23,496 nt of DNA from Acidobacteriota bacterium (lineage in GTDB: Bacteria > Acidobacteriota > Terriglobia > Terriglobales > Acidobacteriaceae), in assembly GCA_028873155.1 (NCBI GenBank), contig JAGWML010000019.1:1-23496 (forward strand), given 5' to 3'. Below, in pieces: positions 1-7,496 of this stretch (position 1 is its first letter; each line of letters opens with the position of its first letter). Position numbers and translations under genes: made by a program. The notes beneath the pieces are model-generated. The model saw nothing but the letters and a program-made list of their open reading frames with translations. It did not search any database and was not told the origin of the DNA.

Positions 1-663
1 AGTTGCCGCCGTCGCCGAAATCTGCGCCTGCTGTGTCGAACCGTCTCCCGCGCTCACCCGCGCCGTTGCCTGCCGGGCCGGATTTGCTGCCGGATTCGCA
101 GCCACGCCGCTCATCCGCAGCTCACGCAGCGCCTCCGGCCGCAGCGCCGACTCCACCCGCTCCTGCTGCACTTCAGGAATCTTTTCCGGTCTCTTCGCGG
201 CCTCTTGCAGCGCTGCGCGCGCCACAACCAACTTGCTCTCGTCCGCCTGCGCCGTCTCCATATGGGCAGCAGCCGCCGGTTGTGCCGGCTCACTCGCGGT
301 TGCCGCTGTCTCAGGTTCCAGTTGCACCGCCGCCTGCACGTGTGCCACGTGCCCCGCCGCAACAACAATGCCATCCACGTGACCATGGCCCCGGTCCGCG
401 CTCTCCGCATCCAGCGAGTACTCCCCCGCCGGCACCGAGCCAAAGCGATACGCCCCATCTCGATTCGTCTTCGCCTGCAGCGCGGCGCCCGTCTCCCGGT
501 TGCGCAGCACAACCGTCGCTCCCCCAATCGGGCGCGAATACAGGTCAGTCAGCCGTCCCGCCAGCGCGCCCGTGGAACTCTGCGCGCCGACAGGCGCGCC
601 CGCGCCGGCAATCGCCATCAGCGCGGCCACCATCAGCCACTTCCACCCGTACCAGCCCGCCAT
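1..663 (-). CDS. Exported protein with carboxypeptidase-regulatory-like (CNA-B/transthyretin-like) domain, C-terminal part missing
   Basis: The frame is open from an ATG at 663 to the left edge (221 codons, no stop), so the gene continues outside the window. Residues 1-28 form a clear signal peptide: a Trp/Lys-containing start, a hydrophobic stretch (LMVAALMAIAGAGA) and a probable cleavage after GAQ. Residues 30-115 match a carboxypeptidase-regulatory-like beta-sandwich, with the signatures GALAGRLTDLYSRPIGGATV, TNRDGAYRFGSVPAGEYSL and a final strand near VQAAVQLEPE. After residue 120 the sequence becomes Ala/Gln/Glu-rich and probably helical or disordered. In Acidobacteria such N-termini are common on TonB-dependent outer-membrane receptors and on surface proteins; which applies here cannot be told. 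No strong ribosome binding site precedes the ATG; a TTG lies directly upstream in frame. It is divergent from obgE. Confidence 0.75.
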   Translation of the reverse strand, partial: MAGWYGWKWLMVAALMAIAGAGAPVGAQSSTGALAGRLTDLYSRPIGGATVVLRNRETGAALQAKTNRDGAYRFGSVPAGEYSLDAESADRGHGHVDGIVVAAGHVAHVQAAVQLEPETAATASEPAQPAAAAHMETAQADESKLVVARAALQEAAKRPEKIPEVQQERVESALRPEALRELRMSGVAANPAANPARQATARVSAGDGSTQQAQISATAAT

Positions 664-1020
664 CAAGAGAACTCGTCTCGTGGCAAATCCAGGAAAAGCC
701 CATCTCCACACGCCGTCCCGCTCTCGTCGGGTCCGGTTCAGTTCCACACCGTCCGCGCACACCAATACCGCTCGTCGCGCAGACTCTGGATGACCTGTTG
801 TGTGAAGTCACTCAGAATTTTAGAGCATTCTCATCCTCACCCCTTCCAGCCCCGTCCTTTTTCCTCCCCGAAGGTCACATGGCCTCTGCCGCCTCCGTCC
901 GCCAGGGGGCCTTCACCACCTTCCCATGCGTCGTTCGATACACTGAAGAGACGGCGCCTCGCCGTGAACACACACAGAGGCGCGGGTCGCCGACTCGGAT
1001 GAGCCCGGCCTGAGGAACCC
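664..1020. other. Intergenic region between divergent exported-protein gene and obgE
   Basis: These 357 bases carry no convincing gene; the ORFs crossing them have biased, low-complexity translations. A pyrimidine-rich tract lies at about 826-880. A perfect 6-bp hairpin (ACGGCG, loop CCT, CGCCGT) sits at 951-965 in the likely obgE leader. A TACACT hexamer at 939-944 could be a -10 box for obgE, but no matching -35 box is visible. The obgE ribosome binding site (GAGGA, 1012-1016) is clear. The region should contain promoters for both divergent genes, but I cannot place them with confidence. Confidence 0.4.
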
Positions 1021-2040
1021 ATGTTCATCGATGAAGCTCGAATTCGCGTCAAGGCCGGCGACGGCGGCAACGGCTGCATGGCCTTCCGCCGCGAAAAATT
1101 CGTCCCCCGCGGCGGCCCCTCCGGCGGCGACGGCGGACGCGGCGGAGACGTGGTCATGGTTTCCTCCCAACGCCACAACACGCTCATCCATTTCCGCTAC
1201 AACCCCGAGCACAAGGCCCAGCGCGGCGAGCACGGCATGGGTTCCAACTGTACCGGCCTCGACGGGAACTCCATCATCCTGCAGGTGCCCGTAGGCACAT
1301 CGGTCTATGACCAGGAGACCGGCGAGCTGGTGCATGACTTCTCCACGCCTGACGAGCGCGTCGTCATCGCCAAAGGCGGGCGCGGCGGGCGCGGCAACCA
1401 GCACTTCGCCACCAGCACCCACCAGGCCCCGCGCGAGCACGAGCTGGGCCGCCCCGGCGAGGAGCGCCAGCTTCGCCTCGAGCTGAAGCTGCTGGCCGAT
1501 GTGGGTCTCGTAGGCTATCCCAACGCGGGCAAGTCCACGCTCATCTCCCGCATCTCCGCTGCCAAACCCAAAATCGCCGACTATCCCTTCACCACGCTCG
1601 AGCCCAACCTAGGCGTGGTCAGCGTCGGCGAGGAGCCGGAGCGGGAATCCTTCGTCGTCGCGGACATGCCCGGCCTCATCGAAGGCGCGCATCTCGGTCA
1701 GGGCCTTGGCGTCCAGTTCCTCCGCCACATCGAGCGCACCCGGCTGCTGGTGCATCTGGTCGATGTCTCGGATGCCTCGGGCCGTCCCGACTCGGTGGAA
1801 GACTTCAAGGTCATCAACCAGGAACTGGCCGGCTTCGGCCACGGCCTGGAAGACAAGCCCATGATCGTCGTCGCCACCAAGATCGATTCCGTCAATCCCG
1901 ACAAGCTGAAGAAGCTCTCCGCGCACGCCAAGCGCCGCAAGCTCGAGTTCCACGCCATCTCCGCCGTCACCGGCGAAGGCATCGAAGAACTCAAGTGGGC
2001 CTTGGCAAAACGGTTGCGGCCCGCGGAAGTGGAAGCCTGA
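1021..2040 (+). CDS. obgE: GTPase Obg (ribosome-associated, CgtA family)
   Basis: Obg is an essential GTPase that binds the 50S ribosomal subunit and links ribosome assembly to stress and the cell cycle. The 339-residue product has the full glycine-rich Obg fold at residues 1-160 (KAGDGGNGCMAFRREKFVPR; GGRGGRGNQHFATSTHQAPR), followed by the G domain. G1 is GYPNAGKS (165-172), G2/switch FTTLEPNLG (190-198), G3 DMPGLIEGA (215-223) and G5 SAVTG (314-318). The G4 motif reads TKID (286-289) where Obg proteins normally have NKxD; Rho-family GTPases tolerate the same Thr. There is no extra C-terminal OCT domain, only a short tail. The start is supported by GAGGA at 1012-1016, four bases before ATG. 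rplU and rpmA, often next to obg, are not in the preceding interval. Confidence 0.97.
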   Translation: MFIDEARIRVKAGDGGNGCMAFRREKFVPRGGPSGGDGGRGGDVVMVSSQRHNTLIHFRYNPEHKAQRGEHGMGSNCTGLDGNSIILQVPVGTSVYDQETGELVHDFSTPDERVVIAKGGRGGRGNQHFATSTHQAPREHELGRPGEERQLRLELKLLADVGLVGYPNAGKSTLISRISAAKPKIADYPFTTLEPNLGVVSVGEEPERESFVVADMPGLIEGAHLGQGLGVQFLRHIERTRLLVHLVDVSDASGRPDSVEDFKVINQELAGFGHGLEDKPMIVVATKIDSVNPDKLKKLSAHAKRRKLEFHAISAVTGEGIEELKWALAKRLRPAEVEA

Positions 2041-2175
2041 CGCCCGGCATCCACGCCTCGGTCTTCGTCACCCTCCAGCTCTGCCCCCCGCGAAGAGCGC
2101 GCTACGCCGCAACTTCCGGTTTGCCGGTCAACCGCCCGGAGCGCGGAATCCTGGCACTATGCCCGTTTCAGAGGA

Positions 2176-2952
2176 CTAATTGAGGTCTTTGAGGCACCAC
2201 AGATAGAAACGAATCCCGAAATCAGTTATTGCGCAGACATAAGTCTGAAGATCAAACTGGCCCATCCCTGGCTCGACCCGCATTACGAGACCGTGCGACT
2301 GAAGTCGTGCGCAGCTTGAATTGATAGTATCTTCACGAAACTCGCTGTGAGCTTCGCGCAGTTTTCTCCACGATGTCACGATGTCGTTCAATTCAGGGTG
2401 CCCCTGTCTTCGCTCAATATCGGCATGCTGTGCATCCCACATTCTGCCGAGCACAAAAGCGTCCATATCGAACAGATTCCCTGCGATCTCCAGCATTACC
2501 CTTGCCTCTTCCACTTGAGGACTGTATGGAGAGAAGATGAACGCTGTTAAGAGATGCGCGATTCTACGTACACGCTCCGCCGATTTTGCTTCCGACGATC
2601 GAACCACTGCTTCCGCGAGCAACTCGTGGAAGTTTTCGTCCCTGGATTTCAGCTTCTCCTCCAGCATCTCCGGCGTGACGCTTCTGCGATGGAATTCGTT
2701 ATGTAGACATGAAACGAACTCTCGCTGTCTCCGTTCACCGACAGAGGCAGTGATGCCTGCAGCAATCGTGAAGAAACCTGCGGCAGTCGCACACAATATG
2801 GCATCAGCGCCGGTTGTCGCGGCTGCGACCGCACCAAAGGCTGCGCTTAGCCCTGTCGCAATCAATGCCTTATGCGGTAGAAATTCCGACCGATCTTCCG
2901 AGTCGTTCAAGGCTGCGAGTGCCGAACTCGGATCATCATTTTGCATTATCAT
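2176..2952 (-). CDS. Uncharacterised protein with two N-terminal membrane helices and a C-terminal winged-helix-like domain
   Basis: I do not recognise this 258-residue protein as a named family. A hydrophobic helical hairpin occupies about residues 28-71 (ALIATGLSAAFGAVAAATTG and AILCATAAGFFTIAAGITAS). A charged helical region follows (about 75-200), containing LLAEAVVRSSEAKSAERVRR, a pattern seen in other helical bacterial proteins of unknown role. The last 50 residues (TINSSCARLQSHGL...YVCAITDFGIRFYLWCL) look like a winged helix, with a recognition-type helix and a beta-hairpin wing. Start choice: AGAGG lies just upstream of ATG 2952; a second in-frame ATG two codons later is also possible. 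The gene is visibly less GC-rich and less biased at third codon positions than its neighbours, which suggests acquisition. It converges on obgE. Confidence 0.7.
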   Translation of the reverse strand: MIMQNDDPSSALAALNDSEDRSEFLPHKALIATGLSAAFGAVAAATTGADAILCATAAGFFTIAAGITASVGERRQREFVSCLHNEFHRRSVTPEMLEEKLKSRDENFHELLAEAVVRSSEAKSAERVRRIAHLLTAFIFSPYSPQVEEARVMLEIAGNLFDMDAFVLGRMWDAQHADIERRQGHPELNDIVTSWRKLREAHSEFREDTINSSCARLQSHGLVMRVEPGMGQFDLQTYVCAITDFGIRFYLWCLKDLN

Positions 2953-3044
2953 GGCCTCTGACGAAGATTATCCCTCCAGTTGAGGGACTTGTATCGGGAA
3001 GTCGGGGCGAGCGGCCCGCCCTGGATACTCGCGACATGCACTTC

Positions 3045-3160
3045 TCACCAATGGGGTGCCCCGTCCAAGCTTCGCTTGGGCGGGAGGGTACAAGGTGGGG
3101 TCGAGAAAAGTTCCTGCTATCCCACTCCAGCCGCAAAAGACGCGGCTAAAGTGGGGAGCC
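3045..3160. repeat. Two-hairpin intergenic repeat element (REP/BIME-like)
   Basis: The interval holds two strong inverted repeats. The first pairs 3060-3070 with 3074-3084 around a TTC loop: 11 pairs including one G-U, core CCAAGC/GCTTGG. The second pairs CCCACT (3121-3126) plus AGCCGC (3129-3134) with GCGGCT (3142-3147) plus AGTGGG (3150-3155), with a 2x2 internal loop and a 7-base apical loop. The flanking text (CCAATGGGGTGCCCCGTCC, AAGTTCCTGCTATCCCACT) resembles interspersed elements I associate with Acidobacteriaceae genomes. It lies just downstream of the haemoglobin gene, so it might also affect that transcript's end, but no U-tract is present. Copy number cannot be judged from one window. 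Confidence 0.6.
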
Positions 3161-3174
3161 CCGGTCGGCGGCAC

Positions 3175-3624
3175 TCACGCCTGAAGTCCGTCCCACGACC
3201 ATCGCGGGATGCTGAGGCCGTTCGGCACATCATCGGCGGACTGGTGGTAGCGAGCCATCGTTGACGTGGTCGCCCAGGCAAAGTAGTCGTGCAGCACTTG
3301 CCGCAACGCGCCGTCGCTGGCCAGTCCAACATCGGCCAGAGCCTGGTCGAAGCAGGCGATCGCGCGGCGATCCATCTCATCATGCTCTCCGTTCCCGCTG
3401 TGCATCTTGACGACGGTCGTCTCATCACCATAGGAATCGGAATACGTGCTCGGGCCGCCGAGCGCCTCCGCCCAATAGGCGGCCAGTCGCTCGACATGCT
3501 GCGGGTGGAAGCCATGGCTGAACGCATGGGCGACCACGTCATCGGCCATCACGCGACGGTGCCAGGCGTCGGCAAGACGGCACAGCCCGTCGATGCCACC
3601 CGCCGCGTCGTATACAGTCTGCAT
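3175..3624 (-). CDS. Group II truncated haemoglobin (GlbO-like)
   Basis: This 149-residue haem protein would bind O2 or NO or support redox chemistry in the cytoplasm. The N-terminal VYDAAGGIDGLCRLADAWH matches the trHb start (YDAVGG...). HPQHVERLAAYWAEALGGP (40-58) matches the conserved trHbII stretch before the TYS segment, and KMHSGNG contains the likely proximal haem-ligating His75. The C-terminal HDYFAWATTSTMARYH...PRWSWDGL is typical of a trHbII branch of somewhat longer proteins found in Actinobacteria and Acidobacteria. ATG 3624 gives the correct frame, but the good ribosome binding site (GGGAGGA, complement of 3641-3647) is 16 bases away. It is better spaced for an out-of-frame ATG at 3632. 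The gene stands alone between a repeat element and the DUF58 operon end. Confidence 0.88.
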   Translation of the reverse strand: MQTVYDAAGGIDGLCRLADAWHRRVMADDVVAHAFSHGFHPQHVERLAAYWAEALGGPSTYSDSYGDETTVVKMHSGNGEHDEMDRRAIACFDQALADVGLASDGALRQVLHDYFAWATTSTMARYHQSADDVPNGLSIPRWSWDGLQA

Positions 3625-3734
3625 GCATCCATGATGACAATCCTCCCGCAGCGAGGCAAGGGAATCGTGCGGGGATTGCGACTTGCCGAGTTCGCTTCGG
3701 ATGCCAGGCGCATCGCTGCCAGCCCGGCCCGTCC

Positions 3735-5153
3735 TTAAACCATCGCGCGCTCTTTCACGCTCAGATACTGGTTCAGCACCCGCGCCGTCAGCGTCGCCGG
3801 ATGCGCGTCCATCGTCAGCGCACCCTGCTCGTGCAGCCGCGCCAGCAGCAGCTCCCGCCGGCCCGCCATCTGCTGCGCGGCCGCGCTTTCAAACATCTCC
3901 TCCGCATTGCGCGGCTCGCGGTCTGCCATCTGCCGCACCTCCGGCTGCGCCATCGCGACAAACAGCAGAAGATGCCGCCGCATCAGTTGCATCGCGCCCT
4001 CAATCACCTCCGGCCGCATCGCGGTCTCCGCCACATCCGTCATCCACAAGATCAGCCCGCGCCGCGGCTGCCAGCGATTCAGCGCCGCCGTTGCCCGCAG
4101 GTGATCGGCCTCGCTCGCCTCCGCGCGCGCCAGCGCCAGCGCTTCGATCATCTGCCTCTGGTGCGCCGCGCCGCGCCCCGGCAGCACGCGCTGCTGCACA
4201 CCTTGTCCATACGCCAGCAACCCCACACGATCGCCCGAGTAGAGCGCCAGTTGCGCCAGCGCCACCGCCGTCGTGCAGGCCAGGTCCAGCTTGGAGTGCC
4301 TGCGCACCGCCACCCCTTGCGCCGCGTTCGCTCCGCTCGCCGCCGCCACCCGCGCGCGCATCAGCCGCCCGCAGTCCACCACAATCCACACCGCCTGGCT
4401 GCGCTCCGTCTGGTACTGCCGCGCAATCGGCACGCCCCGCCGCGCCGTCGCCGTCCAGCACACATCGCGCAGGTCGTCGCCCTCGCGATACTCCCTCAGG
4501 CTTTCGAAGTCCCGTCCCAGTCCGCGCTGCTGCGCCCGGCGCAACTGCATCTCGAGCTGCCGGCTGCGCGCCAGAAAAATCTGCTGCTCCTCGCCCTGCC
4601 GCAGCGCGGGATACACGCGCACCCGCTGCGCCAGCGGCGCCATTGCCCACCGCTCCACCAGGCCAAGCCGCGAACGATAGCGCACGTACAGCCAACCCGC
4701 TTCGCAGTCGCCCCGCTCCATCGGCTGAATGGAGTACCCCACCGTCGCCGCCACCCGCGGAATCGATCTCACGCGCAGCGTCTCTGCCGTCGCCGTCAAC
4801 GCCGGTGGAAGATCATCGACCACTCTGCAATCCACCGCCCGCCCACTGCGGTTTTCAATCGTCAGCTCGATCTCCGTCTCGCTGTCCAGCGCCGGCGCAT
4901 TCCTCCACGCGCGCTGCGCCGTCAGCTCCCGCTCCTTCGGCAGCCGCATCCCATCCAGCACAGCTGCGGCCAGCACCAGCCCGTCCCACACCACCATCAG
5001 GTAACTCAAATTGCCCTGCCAGAAGCCCGGCAGCAGCCAGAGAAATCCAACCAGCAGCAAGCCAATCGCGCGCGGCGTCAGCCCGAATCCCCACCGTCGG
5101 CGCGGCTCGCACGCCGCGCGCACCGGATCGGGATGCAGCCCTTGCGTCCTCAT
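3735..5153 (-). CDS. DUF58 domain protein, last gene of MoxR operon
   Basis: DUF58 proteins are membrane-anchored, vWA-related partners of MoxR AAA+ ATPases, thought to help assemble or activate envelope or enzyme complexes. The 472-residue product has two membrane helices at about 28-45 and 48-68, then a beta-rich region (about 75-185) like the usual preceding immunoglobulin-like part. The DUF58 signature GRDFESLREYREGDD with following RDVCW lies at 213-233. The vWA-like core begins at WIVVDCGRLM (256-265); its metal-site motif is degenerate (D-C-G-R-L instead of DxSxS), as in many family members. The ATG overlaps the moxR-like stop by four bases (ATGA, 5150-5153), implying translational coupling. 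Length and architecture are normal. The precise role in this organism is unknown. Confidence 0.92.
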   Translation of the reverse strand: MRTQGLHPDPVRAACEPRRRWGFGLTPRAIGLLLVGFLWLLPGFWQGNLSYLMVVWDGLVLAAAVLDGMRLPKERELTAQRAWRNAPALDSETEIELTIENRSGRAVDCRVVDDLPPALTATAETLRVRSIPRVAATVGYSIQPMERGDCEAGWLYVRYRSRLGLVERWAMAPLAQRVRVYPALRQGEEQQIFLARSRQLEMQLRRAQQRGLGRDFESLREYREGDDLRDVCWTATARRGVPIARQYQTERSQAVWIVVDCGRLMRARVAAASGANAAQGVAVRRHSKLDLACTTAVALAQLALYSGDRVGLLAYGQGVQQRVLPGRGAAHQRQMIEALALARAEASEADHLRATAALNRWQPRRGLILWMTDVAETAMRPEVIEGAMQLMRRHLLLFVAMAQPEVRQMADREPRNAEEMFESAAAQQMAGRRELLLARLHEQGALTMDAHPATLTARVLNQYLSVKERAMV

Positions 5154-6139
5154 TGCCGTGGCACCACCACCGCGGCAATCACGTCGCCCAGCACGCGGTC
5201 GGCGTCAAAGCCCTCCAGCTCCGCCTCCGGCTTCAGCAGCACGCGATGCCGCAACACCGGCCCCACCCCGCGCTTCACGTCATCCGGAACCAGGTAGTCG
5301 CGTCCATCCATCGCCGCGATCGCCTGCGCCACGCGCATCAGGCTCACCGCCGCGCGCGGACTCGCGCCCAGCAGCAGCGTCGGCCACTCGCGCGTCTGCC
5401 GCGCAATCGCCAGAATGTACTCATACAGCTCCGCCTCGATGCGAATCCCGCGCACCTCGTCCCGCGCGCGCGCCAGAAGCGCCGCATCCACCGGCCGGAT
5501 CTCTGCGTTCTCCAGCGGCCCCGCGCTCGTGCCCGCGTGATGCCGCCGCAGCACCTCCAGTTCCGCCGCCGCGCTCGGATACTCCATCCGTATCTTCAGC
5601 AGAAAACGATCCAGTTGCGCCTCGGGCAGCGGATAGGTTCCCTCGAAGTCCACCGGGTTCTGCGTCGCAAACACCGTGAAACCCGCCGGCAGCGCCCGCC
5701 GCGTGCCGTCCGTCGTCACCTGCCGCTCCTCCATGCACTCCAGCAGCGCGGCCTGCGTGCGCGGCGGCATGCGATTGATCTCGTCCACCAGCAGCAGGTC
5801 TGTGAACACCGGCCCCGCATGAAAGCTGAAGCCCTCCGCGCCCGGCCGCAGAATCGTCGTCCCCAGAATGTCCGCCGGCATCAGGTCCGGCGTCGCCTGC
5901 ACACGCTGAAAGCCCAGTCCCAGCAGCCGCCCCGCGGCCTTCACCAGCAGTGTCTTCGCAATCCCCGGCACGCCTTCCAGCAGCGCGTGTCCCTGGCACA
6001 GCAGCGCAATCAACACCTGGTCGATGGCTTCGCTCTGTCCGGCAAGCACGCGCCCCAGTCCGGCCCGCGCCTCCTGCATCAACTGCGTCGTTGCCCCCGG
6101 CATGGCGGGCGGTTGGGGTTGTGTCGGTGGCTCGTTCAT
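5150..6139 (-). CDS. MoxR-family AAA+ ATPase
   Basis: MoxR ATPases act as chaperones that use ATP hydrolysis to mature protein complexes, usually with DUF58/vWA partners encoded alongside. The 329-residue protein has a complete ATPase core: Walker A GVPGIAKT (56-63), Walker B LLLVDE (115-120) followed by INRMPPRTQAALLECMEERQ, sensor 1 ATQNP (158-162) and LPEAQLDRF (171-179). The C-terminal lid has GASPRAAVSLMRVAQAIA. The GAGAGGAA upstream of ATG 6139 is a usable ribosome binding site. Its stop overlaps the DUF58 start by 4 nt. It is separated from the DUF4350 gene by 136 bases that hold a dispersed repeat, whereas the other operon junctions overlap. The protein probably works with the DUF58 product. 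Confidence 0.95.
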   Translation of the reverse strand: MNEPPTQPQPPAMPGATTQLMQEARAGLGRVLAGQSEAIDQVLIALLCQGHALLEGVPGIAKTLLVKAAGRLLGLGFQRVQATPDLMPADILGTTILRPGAEGFSFHAGPVFTDLLLVDEINRMPPRTQAALLECMEERQVTTDGTRRALPAGFTVFATQNPVDFEGTYPLPEAQLDRFLLKIRMEYPSAAAELEVLRRHHAGTSAGPLENAEIRPVDAALLARARDEVRGIRIEAELYEYILAIARQTREWPTLLLGASPRAAVSLMRVAQAIAAMDGRDYLVPDDVKRGVGPVLRHRVLLKPEAELEGFDADRVLGDVIAAVVVPRQ

Positions 6140-6203
6140 GCGGCCCGTTCCTCTCGTTTGAGATTCCTCGATCGTCCTGAGTCAGATGTTCGCGCAACAA
6201 GTA

Positions 6204-6290
6204 CCACTGTCATCCTCAGCGAAGCGTGGCGCGTTCTTCTGCGCCAAACGAAGTCGAAGGATCTGCGGTTGTCCTTCAGCGAAATTCTGA
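6204..6290 (+). repeat. Dispersed intergenic repeat, copy 1 (hairpin-containing variant)
   Basis: It begins near CACTGTCATCCTCAGCGAAG and ends near CTTCAGCGAAATTCTGA. It shares the 20-base core AGTCGAAGGATCTGCGGTTG (6252-6271), and the TGTCATCCT start, with the copy at 22868-22930 in the same orientation. This copy carries an extra central segment that folds as TGGCGC (6227-6232) with GCGCCA (6241-6246), a 6-bp stem. The element lies between DUF4350 and moxR-like genes, and its right end supplies the last codons and the stop of the DUF4350 gene. Boundaries are approximate, set by comparing the two copies and by my knowledge of similar repeats. Confidence 0.7.
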
Positions 6291-7496
6291 CTCGCCATTC
6301 TCTCCCGCACCGCGCGCCAGCGCGCCCGGCCTTGCCGCATCTTCCAGCATCGCGCGATGCCGATGCAACGCCCGCACCAGCTTGAGCGCCGCCGCCGTCC
6401 CCAGCGGCTCTTCCCACGCAGCCTCTTCACACGCCTTCAGGTCCGCTTCCAGGCTTGCATCCGCGCCAGGAAACCGCCTGCGAATCACCGCGGCCAGCGC
6501 CGCCGCCTTCGCCGCTCCCACCCGCACACCGCATTGCCGCAGACTCCACCGGCGGAACCGCTCCAGCGCCGCGGTCACCGCCACCGCCTGCGCGCCGGCA
6601 TTGCGATACAACGCGCCCAGCGCCTCCACATACTCCATCGGCGCCGCCCGCTGCTCCCTCACCGGCAACCGCAACGGCCCGCTGCGCCGGCTGAAGCTGA
6701 ACACCATCAGCAGCCCCATCATCGCCAGCCCGATTCGCAACAGGTTCAGCGCCGGTCCCGCCGCATAGCTCCACATCGACCGCACATCCCCATGCAGCGA
6801 CTCGTCCCAATACAACCGGTGCCCCTCGAGCGGCCCCACCGAATTCAACAGCAGATTCAAATCCTGCGCCCGCGCCAGCGACCCGTTCTCCAGCGGCGTC
6901 GCGCTTGCCCACCACACCACATGCCCCTTGCCATAGTCATACTCCACCACCGACGGCTGACCCGCGCAGCTGTACTGCGTCCTCTGCATCGGGTTGCCCA
7001 CCTGCCACGTCGCCTCCGGAGCCATCCACACCTCGCCCGAACCGGCCAGCCGGTCCAGTCCCTCCGGCTCCAGACGGCACGCCGCAAACGTAAACTCGCT
7101 CGGCAGGCCCGGCTGGCCCTGCGGCAGCAGAAAGCCGCCCCAGAACCCCGTCGCCAGCACGCGTCCTCCGCGCTCCACAATCTCCCGCACCGCTTTGATA
7201 TCCGTCGTCTCGCGGCTGAAGGGCTGCGCCAGAATCACCACCGTCTCCGGTCCCGCCGTGGCGGCCAGTTCGCTCAGCGGCCGCTCCCATCGCTCAATCG
7301 CATAACCCGACCGCAGCAGCGTCTCATACGCCGCGCGCGCGCCATGCTGCCCCGCCAGATACGTCGAGGGCAGCGGATTATCGCTCGTATTCGGGTCCGG
7401 CATCAGCACGCCCACCAGCACCGCCAGCCCCAGCGCCGCTCCCACCACGCCCAGCAGCAGGCGGCTGTCCCGCGCATCCAGGCCCGCCGCGCTCAC
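6276..7496 (-). CDS. DUF4350 domain membrane protein
   Basis: DUF4350 proteins are membrane proteins regularly found in MoxR/DUF58 operons; their biochemical role is unknown. The 406-residue product has an N-terminal membrane helix (about 12-32). The DUF4350 core (about 50-215) follows, with GARAAYETLLRSGYAIERW, VVILAQPF, IVERGGRVLATGFWGG and a YDYGKGHVVWWASATPLENG segment. A second helix lies near 275-295 (LNLLRIGLAMMGLLMVFSFS), followed by a helical cytoplasmic tail with many Ala/Arg. The start is GTG at 7496, which overlaps the upstream stop as GTGA (7493-7496) and has GGAGG six bases upstream. The frame is open further upstream, but that would run deep into the DUF4129 gene. The C-terminus (ESEFR and stop) is encoded inside a dispersed repeat, so it may differ from orthologues. 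Confidence 0.87.
   Translation of the reverse strand: MSAAGLDARDSRLLLGVVGAALGLAVLVGVLMPDPNTSDNPLPSTYLAGQHGARAAYETLLRSGYAIERWERPLSELAATAGPETVVILAQPFSRETTDIKAVREIVERGGRVLATGFWGGFLLPQGQPGLPSEFTFAACRLEPEGLDRLAGSGEVWMAPEATWQVGNPMQRTQYSCAGQPSVVEYDYGKGHVVWWASATPLENGSLARAQDLNLLLNSVGPLEGHRLYWDESLHGDVRSMWSYAAGPALNLLRIGLAMMGLLMVFSFSRRSGPLRLPVREQRAAPMEYVEALGALYRNAGAQAVAVTAALERFRRWSLRQCGVRVGAAKAAALAAVIRRRFPGADASLEADLKACEEAAWEEPLGTAAALKLVRALHRHRAMLEDAARPGALARGAGENGESEFR

Noticed and set aside
3..1013. 336-codon plus-strand frame at the left edge
   Set aside because: Low-complexity Pro/Ala/Arg translation. The minus strand gives a signal peptide and a recognisable beta-sandwich instead.
3683..6385. 900-codon plus-strand frame opposite DUF58 and moxR-like genes
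   Set aside because: Translation is Pro/Ala/Ser/Arg-rich low complexity; it is the antisense shadow of two genes with clear family motifs, caused by high GC at third codon positions.
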